Positions 1 to 8,156 of a stretch of 58,090 bases of DNA are shown in pieces. Made by a program: the position numbers and the translations under genes. The stretch comes from Myxococcota bacterium (lineage in GTDB: Bacteria; Myxococcota_A; UBA9160; UBA6930), in assembly GCA_030065975.1 (NCBI GenBank), contig JASJCN010000006.1, positions 1 through 58,090 on the forward strand, read 5' to 3'. The notes beneath the pieces were generated by a model. That model did not search any database. It was not told the DNA's origin and was given only the letters and a program-made list of their open reading frames with translations. Every line of letters starts with the position of its first letter. The first letter of the stretch is position 1.

Positions 1-1
1 C

Positions 2-892
2 GACTACGTGGCCGCCCTCGAGGCGGCGGCCCGGGCCCTTCGCGATCCCACGCTCGGGATCCGTCTCGGTCTCGACATGGAGCCCCGGGACTTCGGCGTG
101 CTCGGCTTCCTGGTGATGAACTCACCCACCCTCTCCGAGGTCGTGACCAACGCCGCCCGCTATCTGAAGCTCCACCAGACCCGGAGCGAGATCGCCCTCG
201 AGCCCCGGGGCGGGAGCTGGGCGATCACCTACCGGGTGCCCGAGTCGACGGCGGCCGGCCGCTACCAGGACGGCGAGGTCACCATGGCGATCTGGGTGAG
301 CGGTGCGCGCCGCTTCACCGGTCGGCCGGATGCCGTCGAGGGGGTCGAGCTCCGACGGGACGAGCCGGAGAGCCGGGCCGAGTACGAGTCCCTGCTCGGC
401 GCGCCGGTCCGCTTCGGGGCCTCGTGCGACGCGGTGGTGGTGAGCGACGCCGCGCTGCGGGCCGAAGTGGTCGGAGCGGACCCCGGCCTTCTCTCGGTGC
501 TCGAGGCCCACGCGCGCAACCTGCTGGCGAGCCTGCCGGGCGACGACCCGCTGCTCGACGCGCTGCGACGTGCGGTCGCCGATGCCCTGCCTTCGGGGGC
601 TCCGCGTCTCGAAGCGACGGCGCGCCAGCTGGGCATGAGCGAGCGCACGCTCCAGCGAAGGCTCGACGAGCGAGGTTTGTCCTTCCAACAGGTCAGCGAG
701 GAGATCCGTTCGGGCCTGGCTCGCGAGTACCTGACGCGGCGCGAGCTCTCGTTGAGCGAGGTCGCCTTCCTGCTCGGCTACTCCGAGCTCAGCGCCTTCG
801 GCCGCGCCTTCCGGCGCTGGACCGGCCAGACGCCCCGGGAGTTCCGGAAGCTCCAGTTCCGGAAGCTCCGGAAGGCGGCCACGACCTCCTGA
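2..892 (+). CDS. AraC-family transcriptional regulator (5' end cut by window)
   Basis: Transcription factor of the AraC type that has an arabinose-binding-like N-terminal region, like OruR/ArgR-type regulators. The reading frame is open to the left edge, so the true start lies outside the window. The C-terminal 100 residues carry the two helix-turn-helix units: the first around ATARQLGMSERTLQRRL, the second around LSLSEVAFLLGYSELSAFGR, followed by the family signature FRRWTGQTPREFR. The very C-terminus is a repeat (FRKLQ then FRKLR) encoded by a 15-bp tandem duplication. It lies 61 bp upstream of the nap operon on the same strand, so it could be a neighbour or a regulator of it; nothing in the sequence proves either. 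Ligand unknown. Confidence 0.9.
   Translation, partial: DYVAALEAAARALRDPTLGIRLGLDMEPRDFGVLGFLVMNSPTLSEVVTNAARYLKLHQTRSEIALEPRGGSWAITYRVPESTAAGRYQDGEVTMAIWVSGARRFTGRPDAVEGVELRRDEPESRAEYESLLGAPVRFGASCDAVVVSDAALRAEVVGADPGLLSVLEAHARNLLASLPGDDPLLDALRRAVADALPSGAPRLEATARQLGMSERTLQRRLDERGLSFQQVSEEIRSGLAREYLTRRELSLSEVAFLLGYSELSAFGRAFRRWTGQTPREFRKLQFRKLRKAATTS
841..870 (+). repeat. 15-bp tandem duplication at the 3' end of the AraC gene
   Basis: Two copies (841-855 and 856-870) that differ only at the last base. In frame, they add one extra FRKLx unit to the basic tail of the regulator after the last conserved AraC motif. Confidence 0.85.
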
Positions 893-937
893 CTTCCCCG
901 GGTGCGAACCGATCGCAGCGCGTGGTAGGGTGCCCGC

Positions 938-943
938 GGAGGG
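938..943 (+). promoter_or_regulatory. Shine-Dalgarno GGAGGG that sets a TTG start at 954
   Basis: GGAGGG lies 10 nt before the in-frame TTG at 954, whereas the upstream GTG at 930 has no comparable site. Starting at TTG also puts the hydrophobic signal/anchor at the N-terminus, as expected for an exported cytochrome. Confidence 0.6.
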
Positions 944-953
944 ACGTTCGATC

Positions 954-1559
954 TTGCCGTCACAGACGTGGGTGGTGGTGGGCTTCCTGCTTCTCGTGGG
1001 CCTCGCCGCGCAGAGCGTGGAGCCCGCGTCCTCGGAGCTTCATCCCGTCGAGATCCGCAATCCTCCGCTCCTCGGCAAGGTCGACAGCGGCCTCCGGGAC
1101 GCCTCGGGAGTCGCGATCGGCATCGAGTGCGCGACCTGCCACGGCCCGAGTGGCTCGGCCGCGCTGGCCTCCGAGGGAGACGAGTCGATCCACGGCGAGA
1201 TCGCGCTCGCCCACGGTGCGCTCGCCTGCGCGAGCTGCCACGACCCGACGGACCGGACGCGGCTTCGGCTCGCCGACGGCCAGGCGATTCCCTTCGCGGA
1301 GGTGATGACGCTCTGCGGTCAGTGCCACGGGCCGGTGCTGCGGTCGTTCGAGCACGGTGCACACGGCGGCGGCCGCGGCCATTGGGACCGCAGCCGCGGG
1401 CCCTTCGTCCGCAACAACTGCGTCGCATGCCACGACGCGCACCAGCCCGCCTATCCGCTGGTCTCGCCCGCCCCCGGGCCGAACGACCGGTTCCAGCCCG
1501 CCGCGCAGAACGGCGCCCCGGGACGCCACGGGGCGGAGGAGGCTTCCGAGCATGAGTGA
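954..1559 (+). CDS. Tetraheme c-type cytochrome of the nap operon
   Basis: Exported electron carrier, 201 residues from the TTG start. An N-terminal hydrophobic segment (about residues 6-20) acts as signal or membrane anchor. Four CxxCH heme sites are visible: CATCH 59-63, CASCH 92-96, CGQCH 121-125 and CVACH 156-160. Four hemes in about 200 residues with one anchor recalls the NapC/NrfH/NapM carriers, but I see no NapC signature, so I do not name it. It is the first gene of the nap operon and overlaps the following Fe-S gene by 8 nt. Likely role: accept electrons from the NrfD/Fe-S module and pass them towards the NapB-like cytochrome. A GTG start at 930 would add 8 residues before the anchor. 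Confidence 0.8.
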   Translation: MPSQTWVVVGFLLLVGLAAQSVEPASSELHPVEIRNPPLLGKVDSGLRDASGVAIGIECATCHGPSGSAALASEGDESIHGEIALAHGALACASCHDPTDRTRLRLADGQAIPFAEVMTLCGQCHGPVLRSFEHGAHGGGRGHWDRSRGPFVRNNCVACHDAHQPAYPLVSPAPGPNDRFQPAAQNGAPGRHGAEEASEHE

Positions 1560-2454
1560 CGTCACCCGCCGCACGGCCATCGCCGGGATCGGCGCCACCC
1601 TGGGTGTGGCGGCCTTCGCCAAGGTGATGGAGCCCGTGCGCGAGTTCACCAAGGACCTCTCGCTCGACCAGTTCCTGCAGCGCCACTACCGCGAGCTCTC
1701 GCCCGAGGACATCCAGGGCGTCCTGCGTCGCATCGAGGAGGACACGCTCCGCGAGCGCGGAGCCAGGGTGCAGGTCGCGGACGACAAGCCGATCCCCGGC
1801 GTGCAGTTCGGCTACGCCCTGAACCTCTCGGTGTGCAACGGCTGCCGGAAGTGTGCCGAGGCCTGCCACGAAGAGAACAACCACGACCGCGCCACCAACC
1901 AGTCCTACATCCGGGTCTTCGAGATGGAGCAGGGCAGCCTCGACTTCGAGCACGCCTCCGCGACCTACGACCACGCCGTCCCGGCCCCGGGCAAGTACTA
2001 CATGCCCGTCCAGTGCCAGCAGTGCGACGACGCGCCGTGCGTCTCCGTCTGCCCCGTCGAGGCGACGTGGAAGGAGGAGGACGGCGTCGTGGTCGTCGAC
2101 TACGACTGGTGCATCGGGTGTCGCTACTGCGAGGCCGCGTGCCCCTATCACGCCCGCCGCTTCAACTGGACCAAGCCCGAGATCCCGGCAGAGGAGATCA
2201 ACCCGGACCAGGGCTACCTCTCGAATCGCGTCCGGCCTCAGGGCGTGGTCGAGAAGTGCCACTTCTGTCTTCACCGCACGCGGCGGGGCAAGCTGCCGGC
2301 GTGTGCGGAGGCCTGTCCCACCGGCGCGCGCGTCTTCGGCAACCTGCTCGACCCCGAGTCGCCGATCCGCTGGGTGCTCGCCAACAAGCGCGTGTTCGTG
2401 CTCAAGGAAGAGCTGGGAACGCGCCCGCGATTCTTCTACTTCTTCGACTCCTGA
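1552..2454 (+). CDS. Periplasmic 4x[4Fe-4S] ferredoxin-type subunit (DmsB/NrfC/HybA-like)
   Basis: Electron-transfer subunit that pairs with the NrfD membrane protein encoded next. The N-terminus MSDVTRRTAIAGIG reads as a Tat signal (RR followed by a hydrophobic stretch), consistent with export of a folded Fe-S protein. Sixteen cysteines fall in four cluster motifs: C95/98/101/105, C155/158/163/167, C187/190/193/197 and C236/239/251/255, the usual order of the DmsB/NrfC/PsrB family. The ATG at 1552 was chosen because it has a GGAGGAGG-like site just upstream and overlaps the stop of the previous gene, implying translational coupling. In canonical nap operons this job is done by NapG/NapH; the NrfC-like form here marks a different quinol-oxidising module. 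Confidence 0.9.
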   Translation: MSDVTRRTAIAGIGATLGVAAFAKVMEPVREFTKDLSLDQFLQRHYRELSPEDIQGVLRRIEEDTLRERGARVQVADDKPIPGVQFGYALNLSVCNGCRKCAEACHEENNHDRATNQSYIRVFEMEQGSLDFEHASATYDHAVPAPGKYYMPVQCQQCDDAPCVSVCPVEATWKEEDGVVVVDYDWCIGCRYCEAACPYHARRFNWTKPEIPAEEINPDQGYLSNRVRPQGVVEKCHFCLHRTRRGKLPACAEACPTGARVFGNLLDPESPIRWVLANKRVFVLKEELGTRPRFFYFFDS

Positions 2455-2466
2455 GCCGGGAGCCCG

Positions 2467-3744
2467 ATGAGCACGACGACGGCCGATCAAGCGCCCCCCG
2501 CCGGCGACTCCCATCTCGTCACCTACCCGCGCTTCCTCTGGGAGTGCGTCAAGATCTCCGTCGACGGCGGGCTGCTCTTCTACGCCTGGATGTTCGCGCT
2601 GACGGCGATGGCGCTGGTCGGCGCGAATGCCTGGGCGCAACAGCTGGCCCAGGGCATGGCGCTCACCAACCTGAACGACCACGTCTCCTGGGGCCTCTAC
2701 ATCGCGAACTTCACCTTCGGTGTCGGCCTCGCCGCGGGCGCGGTGATGATGGTGATTCCCGCCTATCTCTACGACGACGAGGAGATGCACGAGGTCGTGA
2801 TCGTGGGCGAGCTGCTCGCGATCGCGGCCATCATCGTGTGCGTGGCCTTCGTGATCGTGGACATGGGGCGCCCCGACCGTCTCTGGCACATGGCGCCGAT
2901 CATCGGCCGCTTCCACTGGCCGATGTCGATGCTCGCGTGGGACGTGGTCGTGCTGATCGGGTACCTGCTGCTCAACCTGCACATCTCGGGCTACATGATC
3001 TACTCGCGGTTCGTCGGGAAGCCATTGAATCCGAAGTGGTACGTGCCCTTCGTGTTCCTCTCCGTGGCCTGGGCGATCTCGATCCACACGGTGACGGCCT
3101 TCCTCTACACGGGACTCGGCAGCCGACCCTTCTGGAACGACGCGATCATCGCTCCGCGCTTCATCGCGTCGGCCTTCGTGACCGGCCCCGCCTTCCTCAT
3201 CGTCGCCCTCACGCTGATCCGCCGGCTGATGAAGCTGGCGATCCCCGACGGCCCCATCCGCACCCTCGCCCGGATCCTGCGCGTCACCGTGTGGGTGAAC
3301 CTCTTCCTGCTGGGCGCCGAAGTCTTCACCCAGCTCTACACCGGCGGCTCCCACGCCGCGGCGGCGCGCTACCTGTACCTGGGGCTCGACGGCCACTCGG
3401 CCCTCGTCCCCTGGATCTGGAGCGCCATCGCGCTCAACGCGACGGCCGCGGTCGTGCTGCTCCTGCCCGTCTCCCGCCGGCGTCCCGGGCTCGTCCTGCT
3501 GGCCTGCGTGCTCACCTTCGTCGGCGTCTGGATCGAGAAGGGCATGGGGATGATCGTGCCGGGCTTCGTACCGAGCACCCTGCACGAGATCGTCGAGTAC
3601 GCCCCCAGCCCGACCGAGTGGAAGCTCACGGTGGGGATCTGGGCGGTCGGGCTCGGCGTCTTCACGGTGGCGGTCAAGATCGCGGCCCAGGTCCTGACGG
3701 GTCGCTCCGGCCTCGGGCCGCCGCGGACCCGGGAGGCTGGCTGA
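2467..3744 (+). CDS. NrfD/PsrC-family integral membrane quinol dehydrogenase subunit
   Basis: Polytopic membrane protein of 425 residues with about nine or ten hydrophobic segments, starting after a short soluble N-terminus. Segments such as WGLYIANFTFGVGLAAGAVM and the conserved acidic/aromatic positions between helices match the NrfD/PsrC/HybB family, which binds menaquinol or ubiquinol in the membrane and hands electrons to its Fe-S partner. It begins 12 bp after the Fe-S gene with a GGGAG site and ends in TGATG shared with the next gene. In this operon it most likely replaces NapC/NapH as the quinol entry point for nitrate reduction; that role is inferred from gene order. Confidence 0.88.
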   Translation: MSTTTADQAPPAGDSHLVTYPRFLWECVKISVDGGLLFYAWMFALTAMALVGANAWAQQLAQGMALTNLNDHVSWGLYIANFTFGVGLAAGAVMMVIPAYLYDDEEMHEVVIVGELLAIAAIIVCVAFVIVDMGRPDRLWHMAPIIGRFHWPMSMLAWDVVVLIGYLLLNLHISGYMIYSRFVGKPLNPKWYVPFVFLSVAWAISIHTVTAFLYTGLGSRPFWNDAIIAPRFIASAFVTGPAFLIVALTLIRRLMKLAIPDGPIRTLARILRVTVWVNLFLLGAEVFTQLYTGGSHAAAARYLYLGLDGHSALVPWIWSAIALNATAAVVLLLPVSRRRPGLVLLACVLTFVGVWIEKGMGMIVPGFVPSTLHEIVEYAPSPTEWKLTVGIWAVGLGVFTVAVKIAAQVLTGRSGLGPPRTREAG

Positions 3745-3998
3745 TGCCCGTTCTCGGCCTCGTCCTCGTGCTCGACGACGCGTCGGACGCCACGCGGGCC
3801 TGCGCCCGTGCGGGGCTCTCGGGCTTCCCGCAGCTCGAGCTGGGGAGCTGCAGCCAGCACCGCTGGCCCGCCACCCTCGACACCGCCACCGACGCCGAGG
3901 TCGAGGCCCGGGTCGAGGCGATCCGGGCCGTGCCGGGAGTCGCCGGCGTGGAGGTCGTCTACGCCGACTTCGAAGATCTGCTGCCGGAGGGCGCGTGA
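3744..3998 (+). CDS. napD: NapD, Tat-signal-binding chaperone for NapA
   Basis: Small cytoplasmic protein of 84 residues. The NapD family binds the twin-arginine signal of NapA during cofactor loading and holds it back from premature export. The pattern of a beta strand (GLVLVLDD), a helix and a second strand ending in VAGVEVVYADFED fits the ferredoxin-like fold and the C-terminal motif of NapD. It overlaps the NrfD stop and the napA start (both TGATG), so NrfD, NapD and NapA are translationally coupled. Identification rests on size, end motif and position directly before napA. Confidence 0.8.
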   Translation: MPVLGLVLVLDDASDATRACARAGLSGFPQLELGSCSQHRWPATLDTATDAEVEARVEAIRAVPGVAGVEVVYADFEDLLPEGA

Positions 3999-6415
3999 TG
4001 GAACTCGATCGAAGGAGCTTCGTGAAGCTCACGGCGATGGCGGCCGCCACCGCCGCGGCGGGCAGCGGGGAGACCGCCGATGCCGCGCCCGATCCCCAGG
4101 CGGGCGTCACGTGGGACAAGGCACCGTGTCGCTTCTGCGGAACCGGCTGCCACGTCCAGGTCGGCGTGAAGCAGGGGCGGGTGGTCGCCGTGGCCGGAGA
4201 CCGGAAGGCCGACGTGAACCGCGGCCTCCTGTGCGTGAAGGGCTACCACGTGGGCCTCGCGCTCTACGGCGAGGACCGGCTCACGACGCCGCTCCTCAAG
4301 CAGGGCGGCAAGCACGTGCCCATTTCCTGGGACCGCGCCCTCGACGTCATCGCCGAGCGCATCCTGGCCGACCCCGGGGGCTTCGCCATCTACGGCAGCG
4401 GCCAGTGGACCATTCCCGAGGGCTATGCGGCGCAGAAGCTCATGAAGGCCGGGCTCTCCAACAACCACATCGACCCGAATGCACGGCTGTGCATGGCGTC
4501 CGCCGTCACGGGCTTCCTGGCTACCTACGGGGTGGACGAGCCCGCGGGCTGCTACGACGACCTCGACGCGTGCGACGTGCTGATCAACTGGGGCAACAAC
4601 CCGGCCGAGATGCATCCGATCCTGTTCTCGCGGGTGATCGATCGGAGGTCGCGCGGGGAGGAGGTCACGATCATCGACCTCTCCACGCGGCGAACACGAA
4701 GCACCGGCTACGCGAACCACTACCTCGAGTTCCGCCCCCACACCGATCTCGCGGTCGCCAACGGGATCCTGCACCTGCTGATCGCGAACGACACCTGGCA
4801 CCAGGAGTTCGTCGAGCAGCACTGCGCGTTCAAGGCCGACTCGGAGCCACCGTCTCTGCACGGCCGGTCCATTTCGTTCGAGGAGTTCAAGGCGGGGATC
4901 GCCGAGTGGACGCCCGAGCGGGTCGAGGAGGTCTCCGGGGTTCCGGCGCGCGACATCCGCATGCTCGGCGATCTGTTCGGAAGGCGGGACCTGCGCATCA
5001 CCAGCCTCTGGTGCATGGGGATGAACCAGCACACCCGCGGCACCGCGATCAACACGCTGGTGCATGCGTGCCATCTGCTCTCGGGCCACTTCGGTCGCCC
5101 CGGGGACGCACCGACCAGCCTCACGGGGCAGCCGTCGGCGTGTGGCACCGCGCGCGAGGTCGGGACCCTCGCGCACCTGCTCCCGGGCGGGCGTCTGGTC
5201 GAGAACGCCGAACATCGCAAGCAGGCGGAGGAGATCTGGGGCCTACCGGCCGGGCGCATCCGCGACAAGATGGGGTACCACACGGTCAAGATGTTCGAGC
5301 AGTGGAGCAAGCCCGCTGCCGAAGGGGGCGACGTGTCCACGCTCTGGGTGCAGGTGACGAACCCGGGCCAGACGCTTCCCAACCGCCACAAGCTCTTCGA
5401 CCCCGGCGTCGCGGACCCCGACAAGTTCCTGATCGTGTCCGACGTGTATCCGACGGCCACGACCGTCGGGGCCGACCTCATCCTGCCCTCCGCCATGTGG
5501 GTCGAGAAGAACGGGATCTTCGGCAACTCCGAACGTCGGACGCAGCAGTGGTTCAAGATGGTCGACCCGCCGGGAGACGCGCGGGACGACGTGTGGCAGG
5601 TGATCGCCGTCGCGCGGCGCCTGCACGAAAAGGGTCACGAGGGCATGAAGGACGCGTCCGGCGCCTTCCTCTTCGATGTGCGCGACGCCTCGGGCGAGGC
5701 CGTCCCGGTCTGGGACTGGAAGCGCTTCCGCGACTTCAACGTCGACCGGGCGCTCTTCGACGAGTACCGGAGCTTCTCGCGGCTGAAGCACAAGGACCTG
5801 GCTCCCTACGACGTCTACGTGAAGGCTCGCGGTCTGCGCTGGCCGGTCGTCGAGCAGCCGGACGGGAGCTGGCGCGAGACGCGTTTCCGCTTCTCGGGCT
5901 TCGACGACCCCTACGTGGCCGAGGGCAAGGAGTTCGACTTCTACCACTCGCCCACGAAGGACGGCCGCGCCCAGATCTGGCTTCGCCCCGTCGATCCGCC
6001 GCCCGAGTCGCCCGATGCGGAGTGGCCCCTCTGGCTGTGCACCGGGCGCGTCCTCGAGCACTGGCACACGGCCTCGATGACCATGCGGATTCCGCCGCTT
6101 CGGCGGGCCATGCCCAACGCCTACGTCGAGATGCATCGCGACGACGCGCGCTCGCTGGGGGTCGACGACGGAGAGGTGGTGGTCGTGGAGACGCGCCGCG
6201 GCTCGATCGAGCTGCCCGTCTGGATCGGAGGCCGCGGGGATCCGCCGGTCGGAACGCTCTTCGTGCCGTTCTTCGACGAGGATCGCCTGATCAACGACCT
6301 GACCCTCGACGCCCACGATCCCTTCTCGAAGCAGCCGGACTTCAAGAAGTGCGCGGCGCGGGTGCGCAAGCGCTCGCCTTTCGCCGAGCCGCTGCGAGAG
6401 GGGGCGGATGGCTAG
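3998..6415 (+). CDS. napA: NapA, periplasmic nitrate reductase catalytic subunit
   Basis: Molybdenum enzyme that reduces nitrate to nitrite in the periplasm. It has a Tat signal (DRRSFVK, residues 4-10), a [4Fe-4S] site C44-C47-C51-C79 in the context CRFCGTGCHV...GLLCVKGY, and the NapA block GSGQWTIPEGYAAQKLMKAG leading to NARLCMASAV, in which C165 is the expected molybdenum ligand. A long C-terminal molydopterin-dinucleotide-binding domain follows. At 805 residues it has the family length. The ATG at 3998 overlaps the napD stop; a GTG one codon earlier is possible. The Mo ligand is Cys, as in nitrate reductases, and not Sec or Ser, so a formate or sulfur-compound function is less likely. Confidence 0.96.
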   Translation: MELDRRSFVKLTAMAAATAAAGSGETADAAPDPQAGVTWDKAPCRFCGTGCHVQVGVKQGRVVAVAGDRKADVNRGLLCVKGYHVGLALYGEDRLTTPLLKQGGKHVPISWDRALDVIAERILADPGGFAIYGSGQWTIPEGYAAQKLMKAGLSNNHIDPNARLCMASAVTGFLATYGVDEPAGCYDDLDACDVLINWGNNPAEMHPILFSRVIDRRSRGEEVTIIDLSTRRTRSTGYANHYLEFRPHTDLAVANGILHLLIANDTWHQEFVEQHCAFKADSEPPSLHGRSISFEEFKAGIAEWTPERVEEVSGVPARDIRMLGDLFGRRDLRITSLWCMGMNQHTRGTAINTLVHACHLLSGHFGRPGDAPTSLTGQPSACGTAREVGTLAHLLPGGRLVENAEHRKQAEEIWGLPAGRIRDKMGYHTVKMFEQWSKPAAEGGDVSTLWVQVTNPGQTLPNRHKLFDPGVADPDKFLIVSDVYPTATTVGADLILPSAMWVEKNGIFGNSERRTQQWFKMVDPPGDARDDVWQVIAVARRLHEKGHEGMKDASGAFLFDVRDASGEAVPVWDWKRFRDFNVDRALFDEYRSFSRLKHKDLAPYDVYVKARGLRWPVVEQPDGSWRETRFRFSGFDDPYVAEGKEFDFYHSPTKDGRAQIWLRPVDPPPESPDAEWPLWLCTGRVLEHWHTASMTMRIPPLRRAMPNAYVEMHRDDARSLGVDDGEVVVVETRRGSIELPVWIGGRGDPPVGTLFVPFFDEDRLINDLTLDAHDPFSKQPDFKKCAARVRKRSPFAEPLREGADG

Positions 6416-7106
6416 GCAGGAGGCGGGAGGCCGCCTGGTCGGCGTGGTCGCGGCGGTCGGAGTCGTGATCGCCGGAATCGGACTCGTGACCGGGACCTCG
6501 GGCGGACGCTACGAGCCCGTGGTGCCCCCGGTGGTCGCGCGGCCCGACCCCGGCCCCGTGCCGCCGGCCCGAAGCCACGCGGAGCTCGAGTCGAATCCCT
6601 GGCGCAAGCGGGGCGTCCCGCCCGGGCTGGTCGCGGCTTCCGCCGACGGGGACGGCGAGCTCGCGCCCCGCGAGAGCCGGCGAGCCTTCGACGGCGCGCC
6701 GCCCACGATTCCGCATCCGGTGAGCACCGGCTCGGCGGGCGAGTGCCTGGCGTGTCACGGCCAGGGCGTCGTGCTGGGCGGCCGAAGGGCCAGTGCGCTG
6801 CCCCACGCGGAGCTCGCCAGCTGCACCCAGTGTCATGCGCCCGAGCAGGCCGGCTTCACCCGGCTCGCCGCCAACGCCGCCGCCGAGGTGGGGAACGACT
6901 GGCGGGGCTTCGCATCGGAGGGCGGAAGCATCGCCTACGACGGCGCGCCGCCTTCGGTTCCCCACGCGGACTGGATGCGGGAGAACTGCGACGCGTGCCA
7001 CGGCCCGGGCGGACGCGCGCCGTTGCGCACATCGCACCCGGGGCGGCAGAGCTGCCTGCAGTGCCATCCGCTGGCCGCCGCGACCGCCGGCCCGCCGGGG
7101 CCCTGA
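6408..7106 (+). CDS. NapB-like cytochrome with duplicated diheme module (tetraheme)
   Basis: Exported electron-transfer partner of NapA, 232 residues, with an N-terminal anchor (about 10-28). Classical NapB has one module in which an APPxIPH motif is followed by two CxxCH sites. Here that module occurs twice: FDGAPPTIPH (95-103) with CLACH 113-117 and CTQCH 139-143, then YDGAPPSVPH (178-186) with CDACH 194-198 and CLQCH 216-220. Between them a spacer of about 30 residues is present. The gene overlaps napA by 8 nt. Inference: an internal tandem duplication turned a diheme NapB into a tetraheme wire. It could instead be an independent multiheme protein, but the repeated PPxxPH motif argues for NapB ancestry. 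Confidence 0.8.
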   Translation: MARQEAGGRLVGVVAAVGVVIAGIGLVTGTSGGRYEPVVPPVVARPDPGPVPPARSHAELESNPWRKRGVPPGLVAASADGDGELAPRESRRAFDGAPPTIPHPVSTGSAGECLACHGQGVVLGGRRASALPHAELASCTQCHAPEQAGFTRLAANAAAEVGNDWRGFASEGGSIAYDGAPPSVPHADWMRENCDACHGPGGRAPLRTSHPGRQSCLQCHPLAAATAGPPGP

Positions 7107-7107
7107 C

Positions 7108-8106
7108 GTGTCCCGCGGCGACCTGACCCGACGCGAGCTGCTGCGCGGCCGTGCCCGGCGCGAGGAGGCGCGCCCCGACCCTCGCCCCATCGTGCGCGAG
7201 GGGGAGACGCTACCGGGCGTGATCTCGTGGCTGGATCCCGAGATGCGGGCGACGCCGCGTCGGGGCACCGCGAACGGCGCGTTTCCCCTGCTGCGCCCGC
7301 CCGGGGCGATCGCCGAGGAGGCCTTCCTCGCGGCGTGCACGCGCTGTGGCGATTGCGCAGGGGCCTGTCCCCACGACGCCATCGTCTCGGCGCCGCAGAG
7401 CCTGCGCGATGCGGCGGAGACCCCGATCATCGACCCGATTCGAAGTCCGTGCCGGATGTGCGAGGACCTGCCGTGCATCGCGGCCTGCGAGCCGGGTGCG
7501 CTCCGCAGCGAGGCGCCGGCGGCCCTGGGAACGGCCTCCGTGCAGGCCCTCGACTGCCTGAACCGGCTCGGATCCCCGTGCAGCCTCTGCTCCGAGCATT
7601 GCCCGGTTCCGGGCGTCGTCTCCCTGGGCGAGGGCGCGCCCTCGATCGATCCGCACCTGTGCACCGGGTGCGGCATCTGCCAGCACGTCTGCCCGGCCCC
7701 GCACAACGCCATCGTGATGCTGCCCAACGCCGATCGCCCGACGCCCGCGGCGCTCTCGTCCGCGACGTCGACGTCCTCGCTCGACCCCGAACCGCGGGAG
7801 CCCCTACCGGATCTCCATCAGGCCGTCCTCGACGAAGCGGGCCTTCACGAGCTCGTCCGGGATCTCGGGCGTGCCGCGCGCGTCCTGAGCGTTCGCCTCA
7901 AGGCGGGAGCGGGGCGCCGCGCCGAGGGAGAGGCGAGCCTCGAGGAGGCCGCGCGGCAGCTCGTGTCCGGCGCGTTGCGCGGGGTGCAGGTCCGCTACGG
8001 ATTCGAGGGCCGGGTCTGGTGCGACACGATGCTGCGCGTCTCGGAGGGCTACCGCGTGGTGCGCATGGAAGAGCCGACGCGACCCGAGGAGCCGGCCTCG
8101 AGCTAG
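7108..8106 (+). CDS. NapG/NapF-like ferredoxin with unrecognised C-terminal domain
   Basis: Iron-sulfur protein of 332 residues starting at GTG, one base after the NapB-like stop. Its N-terminus LTRRELLRGRARRE looks like the NapF start (an RR motif without a hydrophobic stretch), suggesting a cytoplasmic protein. The four cluster motifs follow NapG order: C77/80/83/87, C115/118/123/127, then CLNRLGSPCSLCSEHC (150-165) and C185/188/191/195. NapF assists cofactor loading of NapA and NapG passes electrons; this protein mixes both. Residues about 235-320 form an extra domain ending in GVQVRYGFEGRVWCDTMLRV that I do not recognise. It is the last gene of the operon. Confidence 0.75.
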   Translation: MSRGDLTRRELLRGRARREEARPDPRPIVREGETLPGVISWLDPEMRATPRRGTANGAFPLLRPPGAIAEEAFLAACTRCGDCAGACPHDAIVSAPQSLRDAAETPIIDPIRSPCRMCEDLPCIAACEPGALRSEAPAALGTASVQALDCLNRLGSPCSLCSEHCPVPGVVSLGEGAPSIDPHLCTGCGICQHVCPAPHNAIVMLPNADRPTPAALSSATSTSSLDPEPREPLPDLHQAVLDEAGLHELVRDLGRAARVLSVRLKAGAGRRAEGEASLEEAARQLVSGALRGVQVRYGFEGRVWCDTMLRVSEGYRVVRMEEPTRPEEPASS

Positions 8107-8118
8107 GCGTCGTGCCGG

Positions 8119-8134
8119 GGCCGACACTTCGGCC
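8119..8134 (+). terminator. GC-rich hairpin after the nap operon
   Basis: GGCCGA-CACT-TCGGCC: a perfect 6-bp stem with a 4-nt loop, 12 nt after the stop of the last nap gene. There is no T-tract, so intrinsic termination is uncertain. Confidence 0.35.
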
Positions 8135-8156
8135 GAGGCTCGACCACATACACCCG

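Noticed and set aside
893..953. Possible FNR/NarL-type site before the nap operon
   Set aside because: No TTGAT-N4-ATCAA-like or heptamer dyad is visible in the 61 bp between the AraC and cytochrome genes.
778..4119. Long minus-strand open frame across the start of the nap operon
   Set aside because: It spans four overlapping nap genes with clear cofactor motifs; the antisense product is Arg/Pro-rich noise.
6408..7106. NrfB- or NrfH-type identity for the second tetraheme cytochrome
   Set aside because: The PPxxPH motif before each heme pair and the overlap with napA point to NapB; no CxxCK or NrfH signature is seen.
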